This document shows positions 43,091-47,500 of a stretch of DNA of 47,500 nucleotides, piece by piece. This stretch comes from Acidobacteriota bacterium (GTDB lineage: Bacteria > Acidobacteriota > Blastocatellia > Pyrinomonadales > Pyrinomonadaceae). Below the pieces are notes generated by a model. It was not told the origin of the DNA and made no database searches. It saw only the letters and a list, made by a program, of their open reading frames with translations. Within the stretch, counting starts at the first letter, position 1; every line of letters begins with the position of its first letter. The stretch is from the NCBI GenBank assembly GCA_003222945.1, contig QHXM01000158.1, forward strand, positions 1 through 47,500, written 5' to 3'. The position numbers and the translations under genes were made by a program.

Positions 43091-44049
43091 TGAACGAAGC
43101 CTCTTCACAGATGATAGTCTTCGAGGATGTCTCCAAATTTTACGGAGAGATTTTAGGCGTCAATCGAGTCAATCTTTCAATCGCACACGGGATCACAAGT
43201 CTCGTCGGACCGAATGGCGCAGGCAAGACCACGTTGATGAACTTGATGACGGGACTGCTCAGACCTACGCGCGGGCAGATAAGCATTCTAGGCATCTCGC
43301 CCGGCGAGCCTGAAGAACTTTTCCGTAGCGTTGGCTACTGCTCGCAGTTTGACTCTTTCCCAAGAGGTGTGACGGGGCGCGAGTTCATCAACATGTTTTT
43401 GAGCGTTCACGGGATGGCGAAAGATGAAGCAGATGAGTTGACGATGAAAGCTTTGGAGCGCGTCAACCTCGTGGCTGCTGCGGAGAAGAAGGTCGCGGCC
43501 TACAGCAAAGGAATGCGCCAGCGTGTTCGTCTTGCTCAGGCAGTCGCACACAATCCTTCAGTGCTTATTTTAGACGAGCCTCTCAATGGTCTCGATCCGA
43601 TGGCTCGCGCCGAAACAATTCGGCTCTTTCGTCAACTCGCGGATGAAGGTTTGCACCTTGTCATCTCAAGCCACATCCTGCACGAAGTTGACATGATGTC
43701 CGATAGCGTCGTGCTCTTAAATAACGGCTATGTCGTTGCAGAGGGCGACGTGCGCGATGTGCGCGACGAGATGGAAGAACATCCTATGCAGGTTCTGGTT
43801 CGTTGCGATCATCCAACAACTTTAGCTGCGCGCGTCTTCGAGCAAGACCTTGTTGTGGAGGCACGGATTCACGAAGATCGCGGCGGCCTCTTTATAAAAA
43901 CGCGCGATGCGGATAAATTCTACCTGCTCTTGAACGAGGTCGTGGCCGAAGGCTCTGTACAGATCGAATCCGTGACGCCCGTTGATGATGACCTCTCCGC
44001 AGTCTATCGATATCTTATAGGTTCGGAGACTGAAGGGAGCCGCGTATGA
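43090..44049 (+). CDS. ABC transporter ATPase 2
   Basis: 319 residues. Walker A GPNGAGKT near residue 46, Q-loop [10 protein letters not shown], signature YSKGMRQ, Walker [13 protein letters not shown] and switch His in ISSHIL. It differs clearly from ATPase 1, so the exporter is likely a heterodimer or two cooperating transporters. Overlaps permease 2 by 4 nt (ATGA). Confidence 0.92.
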   Translation: MNEASSQMIVFEDVSKFYGEILGVNRVNLSIAHGITSLVGPNGAGKTTLMNLMTGLLRPTRGQISILGISPGEPEELFRSVGYCSQFDSFPRGVTGREFINMFLSVHGMAKDEADELTMKALERVNLVAAAEKKVAAYSKGMRQRVRLAQAVAHNPSVLILDEPLNGLDPMARAETIRLFRQLADEGLHLVISSHILHEVDMMSDSVVLLNNGYVVAEGDVRDVRDEMEEHPMQVLVRCDHPTTLAARVFEQDLVVEARIHEDRGGLFIKTRDADKFYLLLNEVVAEGSVQIESVTPVDDDLSAVYRYLIGSETEGSRV

Positions 44050-44909
44050 GTTCGAGAGTTGAAGTGGTAGCAATGGACAAGAGTGTAAAAAAATCTTCGT
44101 GGCCGCACAGGAAGCGACAGATTGCAGCCATACTTCGTCTCGAAGTCAGAAAGAACTTTACGGGCAAGCGGTCCGTTTTGATGTACCTGCTCGCTCTGCT
44201 GCCTGTCTTGATAATGGCCGCGCTCGTGTCTGTTCATTACGACGACATAAGAACGAATTTCTCGGAGGCCAGCTTGATCTTCGCAAACCTTTACGAAGGG
44301 ATGATTCTTCGCACGGTCATCTTCTTCGGCTGCGCGTGGATTTTTATGAACCTGTTTCGCGGCGAGGTTGTGGACCGCAGCCTTCACTACTATTTCCTCT
44401 CACCGGTTCGGCGTGAAGTCCTTGTAGCTGGAAAATATATTTCAGGACTGATTACTTCTCTCATACTCTTTGTGACGATGACTGCTCTTGCCGTCTTCTT
44501 CATTTATCTCCCGCTCGGCTATTCCGGTGCGATGAATCAGCTATTAAATGGACCGGGTATGAATCAGGTGTTGATATATCTTGGGACCACCGTGCTGGCC
44601 TGCGTAGGCTACGGCGCGGTCTTTCTGGTAATAGGTCTATTCTTTCGCAACCCGGTCATTCCGGCAATTATTCTCTACGGCTGGGAGTTCATAAACTTCC
44701 TGCTGCCGCCTGTGCTCAAAAAGCTGAGCGTCATTCATTACCTTCACTCGCTCACGCCCGTTCCTATCCCGGAAGGGCCGTTCGCAATCGTGACCGAGCC
44801 GACCTCCGCCTGGCTGACTGTTCCGGGTCTAATCCTGGTGACGGCAATCGTGCTCGTGTTGGCGAGCCTGCGTATTCGCCGTATGGAGATAAAGTACGGG
44901 AGCGAGTGA
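44046..44909 (+). CDS. ABC transporter permease 2
   Basis: 287 residues with about six transmembrane helices ([73 protein letters not shown]). ABC-2-like segment [31 protein letters not shown] basic N-terminal tail precedes the first helix. Last gene of the four-gene exporter, closed by hairpin 16. Confidence 0.88.
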   Translation: MSSRVEVVAMDKSVKKSSWPHRKRQIAAILRLEVRKNFTGKRSVLMYLLALLPVLIMAALVSVHYDDIRTNFSEASLIFANLYEGMILRTVIFFGCAWIFMNLFRGEVVDRSLHYYFLSPVRREVLVAGKYISGLITSLILFVTMTALAVFFIYLPLGYSGAMNQLLNGPGMNQVLIYLGTTVLACVGYGAVFLVIGLFFRNPVIPAIILYGWEFINFLLPPVLKKLSVIHYLHSLTPVPIPEGPFAIVTEPTSAWLTVPGLILVTAIVLVLASLRIRRMEIKYGSE

Positions 44910-44911
44910 TG

Positions 44912-45003
44912 AAGGTAAAAGGTAAAAGGAAAAAGTTAGGCGAAGAACCGCTTTTGATTAACCGCGCTTTCCGCCTCCCCTTTTACCTTTTGCCTTTTAC
45001 CTT
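44912..45003. repeat. Intergenic heptamer hairpin 16
   Basis: Arms 44912-44935 and 44979-45003. The unit AAGGTAA repeats in the right arm's complement as AAGGTAA, AAGGCAA, AAGGTAA; the left arm pairs with a few mismatches. It starts 2 nt after the permease 2 stop. Same sequence family as hairpin 2. Confidence 0.85.
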
Positions 45004-45075
45004 TTTGGAACTTTTCGGCCTCTTCCTGCGAATCAAAGATGGCAGCCGGTAATTGATCGCCACGACTACAAGCGA

Positions 45076-45699
45076 ATGACTGTGTTCCCATCTCCAAGTG
45101 ATGATGAACTGCTGCGGCTAATCTTAGCCGGAGATGAGAGTGCGTTTGTCGCGCTTTACAGGCGGCGGCAGAGCGGGATTTATCGCTTCGCACTTCAGAT
45201 GAGCGGCTCCGAGATGATTGCAGAAGACGTGACGCAAGAGGTTTTTATGGTCCTGATTAACGAAGCCAAAAATTACGACCCGTCGAAAGGTTCTCTTTCG
45301 GCCTACCTCTACGGCATTGCGCGTAATCACGTGCTCAGGGCCTTGAGCCGCGACCGCTCTTTTGTTTCGATAGGCGATAGCTATGAAGAGGATGGCGAAG
45401 CGGGACATGAGCAACTGGTTGCGAATGATGATCCGCTTGGAGATTTGACTCGCAACGAAACGATTGTGACTGTGCGGCAGGCTGTTGCGGCTTTGCCAGC
45501 GCACTACCGCGAAGTTGTTGTGCTCTGCGACCTGCACGAGATGAGCTATGTTGAAGCCGCGCAGGTTCTAAATTGCGCCGTTGGCACAGTTCGCTCGCGC
45601 CTTCATCGTGCGCGAGCGTTGCTTATAGAAAAACTGCGCGCCAGAAATGAACCGGGCACGGCTTCGCCGATTGTTAACACTGCGAGGTGCTTCGCATGA
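45076..45699 (+). CDS. ECF-family RNA polymerase sigma factor (module 2)
   Basis: 207 residues. Region 2 FVALYRRRQSGIYRFALQMSGSEMIAEDVTQEVFMVLINEAKNYDPSKGSLSAYLYGIARNHVLRAL; region 4 LPAHYREVVVLCDLHEMSYVEAAQVLNCAVGTVRSRLHRARALLIEKL. The TQEVF...YLYGIARN pattern is typical of the SigK/RpoE-like ECF groups. No obvious Shine-Dalgarno precedes the ATG. The stop overlaps the anti-sigma start (ATGA). Confidence 0.9.
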   Translation: MTVFPSPSDDELLRLILAGDESAFVALYRRRQSGIYRFALQMSGSEMIAEDVTQEVFMVLINEAKNYDPSKGSLSAYLYGIARNHVLRALSRDRSFVSIGDSYEEDGEAGHEQLVANDDPLGDLTRNETIVTVRQAVAALPAHYREVVVLCDLHEMSYVEAAQVLNCAVGTVRSRLHRARALLIEKLRARNEPGTASPIVNTARCFA

Positions 45700-46532
45700 G
45701 TTGTAGAAATTTCGAGACAGTCATTACTGAACTGGCGCGCGGGCAGATGACGGAAGCGGGCGCGCGAGAGAATGCGTTCGCTCACATGGAGAGTTGCAAA
45801 AGTTGCGCTATGAAATATGCCGATGATCAAGCGTTGACGGCTGGCCTTCGTGCAGTAGCAACAAAGCTCAGCGCGGCGGAAGCTTCTGCGCGTGTTGAAG
45901 AAGCGCTTGTTTCAGCTTTCCGTCAACGCACGACAACCCCATTGAGTCCAATCGCTCAGCCTAGCTATCGCACACTTTCTGGCTGGGCGACTCTGGCTGT
46001 TGCTGCGGCGGCAGCGTTTTTAGTTGTCTCTGTGTTCGGCGTTTCAAGATTACTTTTCAATAGTTCAAGCGAATCATCACCGCAGAACGTGGCGCGAACA
46101 AGTCAGCCTGCGCCTGTTTCGTCACCGATAACTGCGCCTCAAAACCCAGTACCGTCTTCAGCCGAAGTACAATCCACAACTGCTGTGAGTAGCTCTGAGC
46201 CGCCCTTGGAAGAAAACGTGCCTACACGCTTTGCCGACAGATCGCGTGCGCAAAAGTTCAATGCCTTACTGAATAGCAAGACAAAGCGTAGCGCGAAAGA
46301 CTATTTTGCTGACGCAAACGAGCGCGAAGAGATAACTACGGATTTTCTTCCACTGACTTATGGCGGGCTGTCGCAGATGGATGGCGGACAGATCGTTCGC
46401 GTTGAAGTGCCGCGCTCTGCGCTTCAATCGTTCGGGCTGCCTATGAATGTGGAACGCGCTAGCGGGCGAGTTAAAGCGGATGTCTTGGTAGGCAACGACG
46501 GAGTGGCGCGCGCCATACGTTTCGTGAAGTAG
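45696..46532 (+). CDS. Zinc-type anti-sigma factor (module 2)
   Basis: 278 residues. Cytosolic zinc site HMESCKSC (His-x3-Cys-x2-Cys) near residue 32-39, within FETVITELARGQM...FAHME. One transmembrane helix about 98-115 (WATLAVAAAAAFLVVSVFGV). Extracytoplasmic Ser/Pro/Thr-rich linker, then a C-terminal domain (YGGLSQMDGGQIVRVEVPRSALQSFGLP...VKADVLVGNDGVARAIRFVK), a module I recognise from acidobacterial anti-sigma proteins. Coupled to the sigma gene by ATGA overlap. Confidence 0.87.
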   Translation: MSCRNFETVITELARGQMTEAGARENAFAHMESCKSCAMKYADDQALTAGLRAVATKLSAAEASARVEEALVSAFRQRTTTPLSPIAQPSYRTLSGWATLAVAAAAAFLVVSVFGVSRLLFNSSSESSPQNVARTSQPAPVSSPITAPQNPVPSSAEVQSTTAVSSSEPPLEENVPTRFADRSRAQKFNALLNSKTKRSAKDYFADANEREEITTDFLPLTYGGLSQMDGGQIVRVEVPRSALQSFGLPMNVERASGRVKADVLVGNDGVARAIRFVK

Positions 46533-46609
46533 CTATTCAGCTACATGAAATTTTTTTAGAGACTCGTAAAGCGTCTTAATCTTAGATTGATCTGTTTGAG
46601 GAGAAAAAG

Positions 46610-47500
46610 ATGAGAGTTCAAAAGCAGACGATTTCCAGCTTAATCTTCGCGTTGGCTCTGTTGTTAATGGGCTTCAATGCGTTCGCGCAGGAACAGGGTC
46701 AGTCCGGTAAGGTTATCACACAATCCGGCGACGTTATCTACATGCGCGAAACAACGGGCCAGCAACCGGGGCAGGGTATCAGAGTGCCCGGTCTGCCCGG
46801 AGATGACACGCTTGTGTTCATCTCATCTGAGATGAGCTTCGACGGCCATGTTGTGAAGGGCGTGCCTTACTCTGCGCAGGCTATTACAGAAACGACGCGC
46901 ACGCTCTCAGACGGCAACCGCATCACGCACAAGAATTCGGCTTCCATTTACCGTGATGGTGAAGGGCGCACGCGACGCGATCAGGAGTTGGGAGCGGTAG
47001 GCCCTTGGGCTATACCGGGCGAACCGCAGCAGACGATATTTATTAATGACCCTGTCGCCGGAGTCAACTACATTCTTGATCCTCGCACACATACGGCGCG
47101 CAAGATTGCTCCTCTGCGCATAGAATCGCTGCCGAGTGAAATTCAGAATGCAGCGCCGGGCGCTGGTCCGAAGGTAAGAGTCGAAGTTAATAAAGATGTG
47201 TTCACAGCACCTGTTCCTCCGCCGGTTGAAGGGGCGCAGATACAGGAGTTTCATATAGGAGCGGACGCGCAAAAGGGGGCAACTGAATCTCTCGGCAAGC
47301 AGACCATAGAGGGTGTTGAGGCCGAAGGCACTCGCACTACCGTGACGATTCCCGCCGGGCAGGTAGGTAACGAGCAGCCCATTCACATTGTCTGGGAGAA
47401 GTGGTATTCACCCGAACTGCAAGTTGTAGTTATGTCCAAGCACAGCGATCCGTTCGTAGGTGAGACCGTGTATCGGTTGACGAATATAGCTCGAGGCGAG
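46610..47500 (+). CDS. Exported protein, 3' end outside window
   Basis: 297 codons visible, open to the window edge. GAGGAG at 46598-46603 lies 6 nt before the ATG. Signal peptide about 1-25 (ISSLIFALALLLMGFNAFA-Q). The mature part is beta-rich with a central segment (DGHVVKGVPYSAQAITETTRTLSDGNRITHKNSASIYRDGEGRTRRDQ) found in acidobacterial exported proteins that follow anti-sigma genes; a Pro-rich linker (APVPPPVEGAQIQEF) splits it. Likely a target or sensor partner of sigma module 2. Function unknown. Confidence 0.75.
   Translation, partial: MRVQKQTISSLIFALALLLMGFNAFAQEQGQSGKVITQSGDVIYMRETTGQQPGQGIRVPGLPGDDTLVFISSEMSFDGHVVKGVPYSAQAITETTRTLSDGNRITHKNSASIYRDGEGRTRRDQELGAVGPWAIPGEPQQTIFINDPVAGVNYILDPRTHTARKIAPLRIESLPSEIQNAAPGAGPKVRVEVNKDVFTAPVPPPVEGAQIQEFHIGADAQKGATESLGKQTIEGVEAEGTRTTVTIPAGQVGNEQPIHIVWEKWYSPELQVVVMSKHSDPFVGETVYRLTNIARGE

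Noticed and set aside
792-45003. Heptamer hairpins as MITEs or insertion-sequence ends
   Set aside because: No common terminal sequence among loci, no visible target duplications and no transposase in the window; arm sequences differ between elements.
792-45003. Heptamer hairpins as ordinary intrinsic terminators
   Set aside because: The stems lack a following U-tract and a GC-rich base; the one real terminator (25090-25129) looks different.
1-47500. tRNA, rRNA or riboswitch genes
   Set aside because: I found no cloverleaf with a TTCRA-type arm, no rRNA-like stretch and no known aptamer core by eye; a covariance-model search would be needed to exclude them.

Overview
The window looks like a chromosomal segment of an acidobacterium, most likely of the Blastocatellia/Pyrinomonas type. 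That placement is inference. It rests on a VWFA-related secreted protein of the kind abundant in Acidobacteriota, a carboxypeptidase-regulatory-domain TonB receptor, several short zinc-ribbon-headed membrane proteins (one starting MKRCPECQRTYSDDTLQVC), and a moderate-GC, gene-dense layout. I see no rRNA, tRNA, transposase, prophage or CRISPR array.

Layout. 1-10.5 kb (+ strand): 3' part of thiF, a secreted beta-propeller protein, the methylmalonyl-CoA pair meaB-mce, a membrane-anchored parvulin, an MBL-fold hydrolase running into an N-terminally truncated mtnP, a BamD-like lipoprotein-type protein, a PfkB kinase, a DUF2007-type protein and cutA. 10.5-19.2 kb (- strand): a LOG-family protein, fabI, an M48 peptidase, a VWA-PurH chimera preceded by a 25-residue membrane peptide, a TonB-dependent receptor and a small His/Cys-rich exported protein. 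19.3-25 kb (+): an M61-like peptidase, an SH3 lipoprotein, a broken efp, an acidic protein, an O-methyltransferase and a LysE-type exporter. 25.2-27.6 kb (-): msrQ-msrP and a protein with a histone-H1-like tail. 27.7-32.6 kb (+): a helical repeat protein, a zinc-ribbon protein, a DUF1223 protein, a CxxC protein and an aldo/keto reductase. 32.7-37.3 kb (-): an S9 peptidase coupled to a DUF5522 protein, a methyltransferase, a nucleotidyltransferase-like protein and a DUF4440-like protein. 37.7-47.5 kb (+): two ECF sigma/anti-sigma modules flanking a two-ATPase, two-permease ABC exporter.

Two patterns stand out. First, sixteen gene boundaries carry inverted repeats whose arms are built from degenerate tandem heptamers (one locus uses nonamers). 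The heptamer differs from locus to locus, yet the two arms of each locus are complementary. They start at or inside the upstream stop codon and often end within 0-15 nt of the next start codon, which then usually lacks a Shine-Dalgarno sequence. In most of them the purine-rich arm comes first in the transcript. Second, four genes (mtnP, purH, efp and the large FecR-type anti-sigma gene) have each lost a block estimated at roughly 40-60 codons. Two are fused or overlapped with their upstream neighbour and two are frame-broken at short repeated sequence. This is either an assembly/gap-closing artefact or genuine recurrent short-repeat deletion, and the affected genes should not be taken at face value until the reads are checked.
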